64,000 bases of DNA from CAZNSX01 sp964575845 (GCA_964575845.1 CAZNSX010000004.1:310001-374000), one strand, 5' to 3'. Counted from the first letter of the stretch, positions 41,939 through 51,378 are shown. Notes: generated by a model from the letters alone, not told the origin. Numbers and translations: made by a program.

Positions 41939-43566
41939 GAGAGGGGAAGCCTCAGGAAGTGGTGCCGCTCGAAATCCTCGGGGATGGCCCTGAGAAGCCC
42001 CTTGAGAAAAGAGAGGGAATAGCGGTCGAGATAATGGAAGATGTTCATCATCCTTTCCTGAAGGACCCCTTCGGGGAATATGAAAGCACGCGCATTGAGG
42101 ATGCGGCGGTGGGCCACCTCGTCCTTTCGCCGCACGGCCCTGAGAGCCTTGCCTTCAAGCTCCTCAAGGAGAAAAAGGGCCCGTCTCATATTCCCCTCCA
42201 GAGCTCCCGCGAGGGTGGGGTCAAGGCGGCCGAGCTCTTCCCTCAGGCCGCCGAAACCCGAGCCCACCCTTTCTCTTGCGCGCTCCCAGCTCTCGGGGGG
42301 TGGGAGCTCCCGGTCCGCACGGGCGAGGCGCTTGAGAAGGACATCTGGATCCTTGAGCTCCAGGGGATTAAACCCATAGCCGTCCACGACCTTTGCGACT
42401 TTCTCCTCGAGCAGGGTCAGGCTCACCCTGGGGAAGAGGACGGGCATGGCGAGGCCAAAGTCATCGAAAAGCACGCCTAGCTGGGCAAAGTAGCCGAGTT
42501 CCCCCGGACCCACCACGTGGGCCGCCGCAGGCAGAAGGTATTGGGAGAGGAGGGGACGGAAGACAGCATTGGCGCTGAACCGCTCGGGGTTCCTCTCAAG
42601 GAGGTCCAAGATTTCTTCCCTTGAATAACTCCTCCTTTGGGTCCGGAAGATGCCCTTTTCGAATTCCAGCCTCTGGCGCACGCTCTCCTCTTCCATGAAG
42701 CAGGCGCTGCTGCGGAGAGGCTTATGGACCTGAGGCCTGAGCCCCAGGGCCGAGAGGGCCTCTCCGGCGGAATTGACCCCGTGGGCCACCCGAAGGGGGT
42801 CCTCGCCCAGGGCCTTCCGGAAAAGGGGGAGAGAGAGCTTTTTAATGGTGGGATGAGAAGGGTCAAGAAGGATAAGCCCTTCTTCTGAGAAAAGAGCCTC
42901 CATAAGGCGGCAGAAAAACTCCCCGAAGGTGGCTGACCCTATCAGGTGGCTCTCGACGAAATCCAGAGTTTCGGGTAGGAGCAATCCCCTCAGCTGCTTC
43001 AGGAGTTCTTCCCGCTCAGGCCCCAGGGGAATCTTTCCCGCAGCCCAGCCGGCATATCGGGAGCTTATAGGGTAGCGGACCCTGAGGGGGCTCCCATCCC
43101 GGTCGATGAAGTGAGCATGGTCCATCTCCGGCTGGTCGTGGTCCTCGCTCCCCACCCAGAAGAGGGGGACGAATTCTGCCCCCTCGTCTTCGGAGAGAGT
43201 ACGGGCCAGCCGTATTGTCTGGAGCGCCTTATAGATGGTGTAGAGAGGCCCTGTGAGAAGCCCCGGCTGCTGGCCCGCCACAACACAGAGAGCACCACGG
43301 CGAAGGGCCTCTATGGAGCGGGAGACCTCGGGGCCACCTTCAAGGGAGAGGTTCAGAGCTGAGAGGGCGTCACAAAGAGCTCCCCGCTCCACCCCCTGGC
43401 TTTCCCTGAGGGTTTTGACCTGCTCCGGCACCCCGTCAGGGCGGTAGCGGTAAAAGCGGGGGAAGAGGCGATCGTCATGGAGGTAGTGGGCCGCCGGAGA
43501 GCGGGATGATAGAAGACCCGTCAGGGGCACAGAGGAGATGGGGGCCTGCAAGGCTTTCTCGTTCAC
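41935..43566 (-). CDS. bshC: Putative cysteine ligase BshC (bacillithiol synthesis)
   Basis: 543 residues, the normal BshC length. Signatures: VVAGQQPGLLTGPLYTIYKA, PLFWVGSEDHD, HVVGPGELGYFAQL and a C-terminal coiled coil with LEELEGKALRAVRRK. BshC is thought to add Cys to GlcN-malate. GTG 43566 overlaps the amidohydrolase stop. Strong evidence, together with bshA, that the host makes bacillithiol. Confidence 0.93.
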   Translation of the reverse strand: MNEKALQAPISSVPLTGLLSSRSPAAHYLHDDRLFPRFYRYRPDGVPEQVKTLRESQGVERGALCDALSALNLSLEGGPEVSRSIEALRRGALCVVAGQQPGLLTGPLYTIYKALQTIRLARTLSEDEGAEFVPLFWVGSEDHDQPEMDHAHFIDRDGSPLRVRYPISSRYAGWAAGKIPLGPEREELLKQLRGLLLPETLDFVESHLIGSATFGEFFCRLMEALFSEEGLILLDPSHPTIKKLSLPLFRKALGEDPLRVAHGVNSAGEALSALGLRPQVHKPLRSSACFMEEESVRQRLEFEKGIFRTQRRSYSREEILDLLERNPERFSANAVFRPLLSQYLLPAAAHVVGPGELGYFAQLGVLFDDFGLAMPVLFPRVSLTLLEEKVAKVVDGYGFNPLELKDPDVLLKRLARADRELPPPESWERARERVGSGFGGLREELGRLDPTLAGALEGNMRRALFLLEELEGKALRAVRRKDEVAHRRILNARAFIFPEGVLQERMMNIFHYLDRYSLSFLKGLLRAIPEDFERHHFLRLPLS

Positions 43567-44525
43567 CCCGACCGGGCCCTCTCCTGGCGCACGGCACCCA
43601 CTTCCTTTAGGCCCCAGAGTCGGGAGATGTTGCCCCCCATGATGGCTCGGACGTCCCCCTCGGAGAGATTCAGCTCCTCCAGAACTCTAAGTTGGAGTTC
43701 CAGGATGTCGCGCCTGAAACCCCGGGGGAAGTAGCTGGAATCCGTGCCGAAGACGACGCGTCCGGCTCCCACATTATGAAGTGCCTTCCTGAATACCTCC
43801 TTCAGGGTGATGGGATGGGGCAGGTACTCCATCCAGAGGTTACTGCTGCTGGTATCCAGGAGGACGTTCTCACACTGGTAGCAGAGGAAGAGCGCCTCCC
43901 TCAGAAAGCCGCAGCCGAAATGCGCGATGATGGCGTTGAGCTCCGGAAAATCCCGCAATACGGGGTGGAGGTCAAGGGGATTCCCGTAGCGGAGGTCAGA
44001 GCTGTAGCCGATGGAGATGCCGAAGTGGATTAGTGCGGGGAGACCCCGCCGGGCGAGCATCTCATATGTGGGGTAAGCCCTTTCATCAAAGACATGGTAG
44101 CCGTCTGTCACAGGATTGAGCTTCACGCCCACAATACCGAAGCGCTCCTTTGCCTCTGAAACAAGGGAAGGGGCGGATGGCTCCGTGGGGTTTATGCGGG
44201 CGTAAAGAAGGAGCCTCGAGGGGTCATGCGCTCTGAAGGCTTCGAGCTCCTCAAAGTCATTGAAGGCCGGGATGAAGGCACCCGCCTCCACTTCATTCTC
44301 GTCAAATTCCATGAGCCAGAGCCTTCCGAGCTCATCGAGACTCCGCTGGCTCTCGTCCACCGCCGGCTGGCCCCGCCGCCTGAGGCTTCGCGAAAGGTGG
44401 CGCCTCTGCATCTCCTCGGGGGAGTACCGTCTCCTTCGGGCCTCCTCTTTGAACTGGCGCTCCCTATGGGGCCCATAAAAAAGGTGAATGTGGGAGTCAA
44501 TTACGGGAAAGCGTCTCCTTTTCAT
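43563..44525 (-). CDS. Amidohydrolase 2 family metal-dependent hydrolase
   Basis: 320 residues, TIM-barrel amidohydrolase. Metal motifs: VIDSHIHLF (HxH), GVKLNPVTDGYHV, ALIHFGIS, AHFGCGF and GTDSSYFPRG (Asp). This is the decarboxylase/hydrolase branch (ACMSD/resorcylate-like). An N-terminal Arg-rich insert (KEEARRRRYSPEEMQRRH) is unusual. Coupled to bshC by a 4-base overlap and 14 bases downstream of the acyl-CoA dehydrogenase, so it may serve either pathway. Confidence 0.85.
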   Translation of the reverse strand: MKRRRFPVIDSHIHLFYGPHRERQFKEEARRRRYSPEEMQRRHLSRSLRRRGQPAVDESQRSLDELGRLWLMEFDENEVEAGAFIPAFNDFEELEAFRAHDPSRLLLYARINPTEPSAPSLVSEAKERFGIVGVKLNPVTDGYHVFDERAYPTYEMLARRGLPALIHFGISIGYSSDLRYGNPLDLHPVLRDFPELNAIIAHFGCGFLREALFLCYQCENVLLDTSSSNLWMEYLPHPITLKEVFRKALHNVGAGRVVFGTDSSYFPRGFRRDILELQLRVLEELNLSEGDVRAIMGGNISRLWGLKEVGAVRQERARSG

Positions 44526-44539
44526 GGTATCTCCAGCTC

Positions 44540-45682
44540 CTACACGAAGGCACGCACGCCGGTGTGGAGGGAGGCGATGATAAGCTTTTGGACCTGGGAT
44601 GTGCCTTCAAAAATGGTATTGACTCGGGCGTCCCGCCAGTAACGGCCCGCGGGATAGCGGCTGGAGTTCGCCTCTGGCCCTATGACCTCGAAGGTCTTCG
44701 CAGCCGCCCTCACGCAGAGCTCGCTGGTGAAGTATTTCGCTATACAGGTCTCGCGGGTATTGGGAAGGCCCCGGTTCTTGAGGTCCCCCACCCAGTAAAC
44801 GAGAAGGCGGCCCGCCTCGGTTTCGGTAATCATGTCGGCCAGAATGCCCCGCAACGCCTCTGAGCCCGCCTTCTCGGGCCTCTCTTTCAGATAGCGGGTG
44901 CAGAGCTCGATACAAGCCTCAGCGATCCCCACGCAGCCCGCCGCCACCGTGAAACGCCCATAATCCAGGGTTGCCATTGCTATCGAGAATCCCTTCCCCC
45001 TCTCCCCGAGGAGGTTCCCCTCGGGGACCCGGCAATCCTCAAGCACTATCTCTGATGTAACACCCGCCCTCAGCCCTAATTTCCCATGAATGTCTCGGGT
45101 GGAGAAGCCCGGGGTTTTCGTCTCGACGAGAAACGCTGAAATCCCCTTGTGCTTGAGGTCCGGGTCGGTCTTGGCGTAGATGACGGCAAGGCCCGCCACT
45201 CCGGCATTGCCGATCCACATCTTTGTCCCGTTGAGGACCCAATCCTTTTCCTCCTGGCGGGCGCTCGTGCGAATGGCGGCCACATCGCTTCCCGCATCTG
45301 GTTCTGTGAGACCGAAGCAGCCTATGAACTCCCCCGCGGCCAGGCGGGGGAGATAGCGGCGCTTCTGGTTCTCGGTTCCGAATCTCAGGAGCGGGAGGGA
45401 AACCAGAGAACAGTGGATGGAGTAAAAGCTCCTCATCGAGGTATCAACCCGGCCTATCTCCTCCGCCACGATGGCGTGGCTTATGAAATCATAGCCCCTT
45501 CCGCCCCATTGCCCGGGGATGGGTCCTCCGAGAAAGCCCCTCTCGGCAAGCCCATCCACTATATCCCGGGGAAAGCGTTCCTCCCGGTCATTCGCGTCCG
45601 CCTCGGGAGCGATCCTCTCTTGCGCAAAGGCCCTTATCTCTTTCTGGATGGCCAGGTGCTCTGCCGTAAGCTCGAAGTCCAT
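44540..45682 (-). CDS. Acyl-CoA dehydrogenase
   Basis: 380 residues. FAD-binding GCFGLTEPDAGSDVA, substrate and flavin region KMWIGNAGVAGLAVI, and the catalytic-base segment NTIFEGTSQVQKLII with Glu. Short-/medium-chain or glutaryl-CoA-type dehydrogenases share these. It follows a 3-hydroxyacyl-CoA dehydrogenase gene by 17 bases, so the pair works in CoA-ester oxidation. Confidence 0.92.
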   Translation of the reverse strand: MDFELTAEHLAIQKEIRAFAQERIAPEADANDREERFPRDIVDGLAERGFLGGPIPGQWGGRGYDFISHAIVAEEIGRVDTSMRSFYSIHCSLVSLPLLRFGTENQKRRYLPRLAAGEFIGCFGLTEPDAGSDVAAIRTSARQEEKDWVLNGTKMWIGNAGVAGLAVIYAKTDPDLKHKGISAFLVETKTPGFSTRDIHGKLGLRAGVTSEIVLEDCRVPEGNLLGERGKGFSIAMATLDYGRFTVAAGCVGIAEACIELCTRYLKERPEKAGSEALRGILADMITETEAGRLLVYWVGDLKNRGLPNTRETCIAKYFTSELCVRAAAKTFEVIGPEANSSRYPAGRYWRDARVNTIFEGTSQVQKLIIASLHTGVRAFV

Positions 45683-45699
45683 TGCCCTCTCCTCAGGAC

Positions 45700-46560
45700 C
45701 TAGCTGCCGCCGTAATCATAAAAGCCGCGACCCACCTTCTTCCCTAAGTGCCCTGCCCGGACCATCTTCCTCAGGAGGTAACAGGGCCGATAGCGGGGGT
45801 CTCCCAGCTCCTGGTAAAGGGTTTCCGTCTTGGCCAGGTGGACATCTACCCCGATGAGGTCAATGAGCTCAAGGGGGCCCATGGGCACGTTTGCCCCCAG
45901 CTTCATCGCCGTGTCTATCTCTTCGGCCGAGGCCACGCCCTCCGTCAGCACGAAGACGGCCTCATTGAGCATACCAGCCAGGACCCGGCTTACTATCCCC
46001 GCCGGCGCCTCCGTCCTCGTCTGGATGGGGGTTTTACCCAGGCGTTCGGCCAGGGCCCGCGTAGCAGCCAGGGTCTCCTCACTGGTAGCCATCCCCGGCA
46101 CTATCTCCACGAGTTTCATCACCACGGCGGGGTTAAAGAAGTGCATGCCCACCACTTTTTCGGGCCGCCCCGTGGCCGAGGCGATCTCACTTATGGAAAG
46201 CGATGTGGTATTCGTGGCAAGGATAGCGTGGGAGGGGGCGAGAGCATCGAGCTCCCTGAAGACCCTCTTTTTCACCTCGATGTCCTCCGCCACGGCCTCC
46301 ACTACGAAATCGCAATCCCGGGAGGCATCAAGGCCTTGCTGCGCCGAGATGCGGGAAAGGATACCTTCTACTTCCTCGCTGGTCATCTTCCCTCTCTCAA
46401 CCCTTCGCTCGAGCCCCTTGCGGATGCCCTTGAGTGCCCGCTCCAAAATCTCCTGGCTCAAGTCTGAGAGGGTGACGGAGATTCCCGCTTGGGCAAAAAG
46501 CTGTCCCACGCCGGAGCCCATGATCCCAGCTCCCACTATCAAAGCGCGCTCTACCTGCAT
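45700..46560 (-). CDS. hbd: 3-hydroxybutyryl-CoA dehydrogenase
   Basis: 286 residues. Rossmann GAGIMGSGVGQLFAQAG, the catalytic-His segment GMHFFNPAVVMKLVE and the C-terminal GHLGKKVGRGFYDYGG. Oxidises or reduces 3-hydroxyacyl-CoA with NAD(P). First gene of the five-gene operon that ends with bshA. The 273-base gap upstream shows no convincing promoter. Confidence 0.93.
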   Translation of the reverse strand: MQVERALIVGAGIMGSGVGQLFAQAGISVTLSDLSQEILERALKGIRKGLERRVERGKMTSEEVEGILSRISAQQGLDASRDCDFVVEAVAEDIEVKKRVFRELDALAPSHAILATNTTSLSISEIASATGRPEKVVGMHFFNPAVVMKLVEIVPGMATSEETLAATRALAERLGKTPIQTRTEAPAGIVSRVLAGMLNEAVFVLTEGVASAEEIDTAMKLGANVPMGPLELIDLIGVDVHLAKTETLYQELGDPRYRPCYLLRKMVRAGHLGKKVGRGFYDYGGS

Positions 46561-46833
46561 GGTCGCCTCCCCTTCAAACTACGCTATAAAGCCTGAATGA
46601 AAATACCCCCTAAAACCGTAGTAAGGAGGGTAAATCCTCTTTTCTCTATCAGATCAGAGGCCTTTTTTCAACAGGGCCCGCCACTCAGTAGGGGGAGACG
46701 CTGCGGAATCGCCCTTCTCTGCAGGACCGGGGATAGGGAGAAAGGTTGCGCGCCTTCTGAGAATGGGGGGGCCTCTTCAGGGCAGGTAAGCCAGAAGAGA
46801 AGGTAGGAGTCCAAAGGAGGGGAGGGTTTTGCC

Positions 46834-47283
46834 TCAGTCCCGTGGGCTTATTCTCATCTCCTCCCTCGAAGTGGAGAATACCACCATAGTATAGGTGCTC
46901 GTCACTCCCTCGATGGAGCGTATGCCACGGATGAGTTTCTCCAGGGAGTCGGTGTTCCGGGTTCTCACCTTGAGGATCAGGGTGAACTGGCCTGTCACGT
47001 GGTGGCACTCGGCCACCTCCTTGAAACTCTCGATCTGGGCCTCGAAGTGCTCTATGTTGCGGGGATGGCCGATGTTGACGCCGATGAAGGCGAGGATGTC
47101 CTTTCCCAACTTGCGGGCGTTGAGAAGGGCCACATATTTTCTTATGATTCCTTCCGCCTCCAGCTTCTTAATGCGCGCCTCAACGTCCTCGGCAGGAACC
47201 CCTATGGTGGTCCCTATCTTTGAAGGTGACTGGGTGCAGTCACCCTGTAATATCTCAAGAATCCTGATGTCCAGGGGTTCCAT
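46834..47283 (-). CDS. Lrp/AsnC family transcriptional regulator
   Basis: 149 residues from ATG 47283, with GGGAGGG about five bases upstream; a longer frame to 47505 would run into the divergent pdxJ leader. N-terminal helix-turn-helix (LDIRILEILQGDCTQSPSKIG) and C-terminal RAM ligand-binding domain (ILAFIGVNIG, VTGQFTLILKVRTRNTDSLE, VTSTYTMVVFS). Typical regulator of amino-acid metabolism. It is divergent from pdxJ-argD, which is a plausible target. Confidence 0.92.
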   Translation of the reverse strand: MEPLDIRILEILQGDCTQSPSKIGTTIGVPAEDVEARIKKLEAEGIIRKYVALLNARKLGKDILAFIGVNIGHPRNIEHFEAQIESFKEVAECHHVTGQFTLILKVRTRNTDSLEKLIRGIRSIEGVTSTYTMVVFSTSREEMRISPRD

Positions 47284-47467
47284 GCTTGCCCTCCCAAGGT
47301 GAGGAGCCGCTTCCTGCGCCTCCCTATAATACAAGATATGGGGCCTTAGGGCTACCTCAAAAGTTATGGAAATAGAAGGGCGCCTGTGGTATAGAGGGGC
47401 CGTTTCCCTAAGGCAGAATGAAAGAAGCTCAGTGTGTTTTTCCCATACCCTCGGGGGGGAAGAAAGC

Positions 47468-48226
47468 ATGGCTGTCCTTTGCGTCAATGTTGACCATGTG
47501 GCCACCGTGCGGCAGGCCCGCAGGACCTATGAGCCTGACCCGGTGAGTGCCGCCCTGACCGCCGAGCTCTCCGGAGCCCGGGGCATCACCATCCACCTCC
47601 GTCAGGACCGACGCCACATCCAAGACCGAGACCTACGCCTGCTGAAAGAGCTCATAACCACAAAGCTTAACGTGGAGATGCGGAGGGCGGAGGAGATGGA
47701 AAGGATGGCTCTGGAGCTAAAGCCGACCCAGATAACTCTCGTGCCCGAGCGACCCGAGGAAGTAACCACCGAGGGAGGCCTGGATGTTGTGGGTGGACAA
47801 CGGGAGCTTGCGGCTTTTATCTCCGCCCTCAAGGGAGCTGGCATCATCGTCAGCATCTTCGTCGACCCTTTGGAACGTCAAATAAGGGCTGCCCGCGAGG
47901 TGGGGGCCGATGCCATCGAGGTTAATACAGCCAAATATGCCGAGGCCAGGACGCCTCGTGCCCGCGAGCAGAAGCTCGTGGAGGTGGTCGCCTCTGCCGA
48001 GCTGGCGTCAGAGCTGGGGCTCAAGGTACACGCGGGCCACGGCCTCAACTACCTGAACGTGGAGGCGGTCGCGGCCATCCCTGTGTTGGAGGAGCTCAAT
48101 ATCGGGCATGGCATCGTCTCCCGCGCCATCTTTGTGGGGTTCGCCGAAGCCGTGAGGGAGATGGCAGCCCTCATAAGGGGGGCGGGCCGGGGAGGGGAGG
48201 GCTTCCCCAAGGAGATGGGGCCGTGA
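47468..48226 (+). CDS. pdxJ: Pyridoxine 5'-phosphate synthase
   Basis: 252 residues from ATG 47468 (GGGGGGGAAG upstream). Signatures: VNVDHVATVRQARRTYEPDP, ITIHLRQDRRHIQD, LNVEM, DAIEVNTAKYAE, VHAGHGLNY and IGHGIVSRAIFVG. Condenses 1-deoxyxylulose phosphate with aminoacetone phosphate to form PNP. Overlaps argD by 4 bases. Confidence 0.96.
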   Translation: MAVLCVNVDHVATVRQARRTYEPDPVSAALTAELSGARGITIHLRQDRRHIQDRDLRLLKELITTKLNVEMRRAEEMERMALELKPTQITLVPERPEEVTTEGGLDVVGGQRELAAFISALKGAGIIVSIFVDPLERQIRAAREVGADAIEVNTAKYAEARTPRAREQKLVEVVASAELASELGLKVHAGHGLNYLNVEAVAAIPVLEELNIGHGIVSRAIFVGFAEAVREMAALIRGAGRGGEGFPKEMGP

Positions 48227-49431
48227 GTGGAGACGAGCTTCTGAAACGAGCCTCGCGCTTTGTGGCCAACACCTACAGCCGTTTCCCCATCTGCCTCGTA
48301 AGGGGGGAGGGCTCGCGTGTGTGGGACACTGAAGGGAGGGAGTATTTGGACTTTGTCAGCGGCTTGGCCGTCGTGAACGTGGGGCACAGCCACCCCAGGA
48401 TAGTGGAAGCCATCTGCAAGCAGGCGGGGGAACTCCTCCACGTATCAAACCTCTACCACATAAAGCCCCAGATCCTCTTGGCTCAGCGCCTCTGCGAGCT
48501 ATCTTTCGCCGACAAGGTCTTCTTCTGCAACAGTGGCGCCGAGGCCAACGAGGCCGCTATCAAGCTCGCCCGAAAGTACTCTTGGGAGAGATGGGGCGAA
48601 GGACGGGCCGAGATAATCACAATGATGAACTCCTTCCACGGCCGAACCCTGGGAACCCTTACCGCCACCGCCCAGGAGAAGTTCCACAAGGGATTCGCTC
48701 CCTTGATGCCAGGGTTCCGCTACGTTCCCTTCGATGATATCGGGGCCGTCAGGGAGGCCCTTACCGAGGCCACCTGCGCCGTGATGCTTGAGCCCATCCA
48801 GGGGGAAGGGGGCGTAAATTTGCCCCGGGAGAGCTACCTCAAAGAGCTCGGGGATCTCTGCCGGGAACGAGAACTTCTGCTCATATACGATGAGATTCAG
48901 ACGGGCATGGGGCGCACCGGAAAGCTATTCGCCTACCAAAATTGGGATGTTTCTCCTGATATCATGACACTGGCCAAGGGTCTGGCCGGAGGTTGCCCCA
49001 TCGGGGCCATGCTCGCCAGGGAGGAGGTGGCGGCTGCCTTCAAGCCCGGAGATCATGCCTCCACCTTTGGCGGAAACCCTCTCGCCACGGCGGCGGGTCT
49101 GGCGGCCCTCGAGGTGCTCTCCTCTGAGGGAACTCTCTCCCACTGTCGGGCCATGGGCGAGAGGATGCGAGAGGGCCTCAGGGAGCTTTCAGAGCGCCAT
49201 CCGGCCGTCAGGGAAGTCAGGGGGATGGGTCTCCTGAACGCCGTGGAACTCGATCAGCCAGGAGCCCCTTTGGTTGCGCGGATGATGGAGAAGGGCTTCC
49301 TCATCAACTGTACCATGGAGCGGGTGGTGCGATTTCTCCCACCCCTTATCGTGAGGGAGGAGGCGGTGAACTCCCTTTTAAAGGCGCTGGACGAGACCCT
49401 CGCGGAGCTGACCCGAGGAGCCTCTGGCTGA
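48223..49431 (+). CDS. argD: Acetylornithine/succinyl-diaminopimelate-type aminotransferase
   Basis: 402 residues, class III PLP aminotransferase. FCNSGAEANEAAIKLARKY, NSFHGRTLGTLTAT, DEIQTGMGRTGKLFA and the PLP lysine in LAKGLAGGCPIGAM. FGGNPLATAAGLAAL is typical of ArgD. GTG start overlaps the pdxJ stop (GTGA). Followed immediately by a bidirectional terminator. Exact substrate (acetylornithine or a homologue) not certain. Confidence 0.9.
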   Translation: MSGDELLKRASRFVANTYSRFPICLVRGEGSRVWDTEGREYLDFVSGLAVVNVGHSHPRIVEAICKQAGELLHVSNLYHIKPQILLAQRLCELSFADKVFFCNSGAEANEAAIKLARKYSWERWGEGRAEIITMMNSFHGRTLGTLTATAQEKFHKGFAPLMPGFRYVPFDDIGAVREALTEATCAVMLEPIQGEGGVNLPRESYLKELGDLCRERELLLIYDEIQTGMGRTGKLFAYQNWDVSPDIMTLAKGLAGGCPIGAMLAREEVAAAFKPGDHASTFGGNPLATAAGLAALEVLSSEGTLSHCRAMGERMREGLRELSERHPAVREVRGMGLLNAVELDQPGAPLVARMMEKGFLINCTMERVVRFLPPLIVREEAVNSLLKALDETLAELTRGASG

Positions 49432-49462
49432 AAAAAAGCCGGGCAGTGCCCGGCTCCTTTTT
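49431..49462. terminator. Bidirectional intrinsic terminator between argD and the radical SAM gene
   Basis: Stem GCCGGGC/GCCCGGC with a 3-base loop, flanked by AAAAAAA on the left and CTCCTTTTT on the right, so it can stop transcription from both convergent genes. Confidence 0.9.
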
Positions 49463-49491
49463 CCCTGTTCCCTGGTGCAGGCTGTAACTTC

Positions 49492-50952
49492 TTAACAGTT
49501 CAGGCAGCTTTTGAAGATGGAGCCGGCCATGGGCTTCTCCCCGGGCGTTCCCCGAGCCAAAGCCTGCTCTTGGAATTGCTGCCTCGCATAGGGTCCTATC
49601 CCCTTCGCGATATATTCTTCCCTCCAGGTTCTCTCCGCCACCTCGGCATAGCGCATGGCGTACTCGTCCATCTGCTCCGAGAGCTCGGTGATAATGGTCT
49701 CGGCTCCCGGGTGGTTGGGGCGGGCGCCCGTGAGCTTGACAACCTCCCTGAAGATCCATGGATTGTCGATGATCATGCAGGGAAGGAGGTGGTTATCATT
49801 GGCTGGGTGGCGCTTGCGGACCTCCCGGAAGAGGGGGCTGTCAAAGGCTTCGGCCAGGCTCTTATCGCGAATGTTATCCACCGAGAAGTGGGTGAAAACA
49901 CAGGGCTCAATATCTCCCTGCGCGTTGATATGACAGTAGCGTCTGCCGCCCGCGATGCACCCTCCCACATAGGGCCCATCGTTCCAGAAGTCCATGATGA
50001 AGATGGGCTTCGTATCCCTTATTCGCATATCCCGCTGCCTGAGGTACTCCCGCTGCTCGGGGGTCACCATGAGGGAGATATCCTTTTCCCCGGAAACAGG
50101 GAGATAGAGGAAGTAGTTTTGAACGATAGAGCCCTTGCTTATGACGAGGTCGATGAACTCATCGCTGGAGATCGTCTCCACGTTGTGGCGGGTTACTGTA
50201 GAGGACGTGCCCTGAAGCACACGGGCCTCGGCCAGCATGTCCATGTTTTCCATGACCTTCTTGAAGGTGCCCCGCCCCCGCCGAGCATCCGTCTCCTCCT
50301 CAAAACCCTCGATGCTGCTTACCACCATAGTGTTGCCAAGCTTACCCAGAAGCCTCGCTTTCTTGCGGTCCATCAGGGTGCCATTGGTGTAAATCTGGAA
50401 GAAGACCTCCGGGTGCTTCTTGATGATGGGGAAGAGATGGGGGTAGACAAAGGGCTCACCCCCGAGGATGGTGACGAAACCGATTCCCATCTCCTGGGCC
50501 TCGATGAGCACCCGGTCGAACTCCTCAAAGGAAAGGCCGACCCGTTTGTAACTCTTGGCGTAGCAGCCCTCGCAGTTGAGGTTGCACGCCATGGTGGGGC
50601 TGATGATGAGGAGAAAGGGCGGACGGTAGCCGTAGCGCTCCTCGAAGCGGTCTCTCCTCTCGCAGCCTTTGAAGATGGCGCCGTTGAAAAAGGTGCGAAA
50701 GAGCTTGAGCCGGTTCCTCCTGGGAAGAGTGGAGAGAATCCGCTCGAAGAGCAGCCGCACGGGAGAACCCTCGTCCATAAGGAAGCTCTTTATCCGGCTG
50801 ATGGCCATCCGCGCTTCCTCGTCATTGGTGAGCCTCTCTCCCAGGCGCACCAGATAAAGGAAGTTCTTTGCAGATGCACTCAACAATAATTCGATCAGCG
50901 CGATCGCAGTGCGCCGCATGAAGTATTGCTTCGCCCGAGCCAACACGCCCAT
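49492..50952 (-). CDS. Radical SAM protein with SPASM-like Cys region and C-terminal CLNC
   Basis: 486 residues. An N-terminal helical domain of about 115 residues with no known motif, then the radical SAM motif CNLNCEGCYAKSYK near 124, GGEPFVYPHL, and a C-terminal Cys region with GGCIAGGRRYCHINAQGDIEPCVF and LLPCMI, like SPASM/twitch auxiliary cluster sites. The last residues are KSCLNC, a terminal CxxC. No peptide precursor gene is seen next to it. Substrate unknown. Confidence 0.83.
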   Translation of the reverse strand: MGVLARAKQYFMRRTAIALIELLLSASAKNFLYLVRLGERLTNDEEARMAISRIKSFLMDEGSPVRLLFERILSTLPRRNRLKLFRTFFNGAIFKGCERRDRFEERYGYRPPFLLIISPTMACNLNCEGCYAKSYKRVGLSFEEFDRVLIEAQEMGIGFVTILGGEPFVYPHLFPIIKKHPEVFFQIYTNGTLMDRKKARLLGKLGNTMVVSSIEGFEEETDARRGRGTFKKVMENMDMLAEARVLQGTSSTVTRHNVETISSDEFIDLVISKGSIVQNYFLYLPVSGEKDISLMVTPEQREYLRQRDMRIRDTKPIFIMDFWNDGPYVGGCIAGGRRYCHINAQGDIEPCVFTHFSVDNIRDKSLAEAFDSPLFREVRKRHPANDNHLLPCMIIDNPWIFREVVKLTGARPNHPGAETIITELSEQMDEYAMRYAEVAERTWREEYIAKGIGPYARQQFQEQALARGTPGEKPMAGSIFKSCLNC

Positions 50953-50967
50953 GGCTACCCTCCCTCC

Positions 50968-50988
50968 ATTGACTCATAAGGGGTCAAT
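50968..50988 (-). promoter_or_regulatory. Inverted repeat ahead of the radical SAM gene, possible operator
   Basis: ATTGAC and GTCAAT arms separated by 9 bases, 16 bases upstream of the start codon. Regulator unknown. Confidence 0.3.
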
Positions 50989-51102
50989 AAAGGGTAATGC
51001 CCCCCTACCACACGGCAGGGGCACACCCATACCCGCGCCCTCAGGAGCCCCATCCCTGAACACAACCCGACGAAGGCTTCATGAACGGCTTTCAGATGAT
51101 AT

Positions 51103-51131
51103 TTTTTACACCCGCCCGATTACTTTTTCAA
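51103..51131 (-). promoter_or_regulatory. Possible promoter of the radical SAM gene
   Basis: TTGAAA (51126-51131), a 17-base spacer and TAAAAA (51103-51108) on the minus strand, about 150 bases before the start. Confidence 0.3.
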
Positions 51132-51378
51132 GCAATAAATCGGAAAGACTGGGCACAAATCCCCTTTCCCGAACCTCTGACCACCACCGACCCGGTCCCA
51201 CCGCCGTGATGGTCCGCAGTAGGGGAGCGCTTGAGAAATGCGCTGCCTTCTCGGCGGGTTTTCGAAAGGCTATCGCCCGGCCGATCCTGGAGTATCTCTT
51301 AAATCATTTAGGAGAAAATTGCAAGAACTATTTGAAGGCGGGAGATGACGAAGGGACTTCCTCCTGTGCACGCCGGGA

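Larger units (their letters stand above)
50953..51378. other. Intergenic region between the radical SAM and 12-haem cytochrome genes
   Basis: About 425 bases. Holds the inverted repeat at 50968-50988 and a possible minus-strand promoter at 51103-51131. No supported gene; a plus-strand open frame of 193 codons mostly overlaps the cytochrome gene and has no ribosome-binding site. Confidence 0.45.

Noticed and set aside
47284..47505. Longer start for the Lrp-family regulator
   Set aside because: The extra 74 residues have no family match and overlap the pdxJ leader and start, while ATG 47283 has a good ribosome-binding site.
49570..50889. Plus-strand open frame of 439 codons opposite the radical SAM gene
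   Set aside because: Shadow of a gene with clear CxxxCxxC and SPASM-like Cys motifs on the minus strand; high GC creates long antisense frames.
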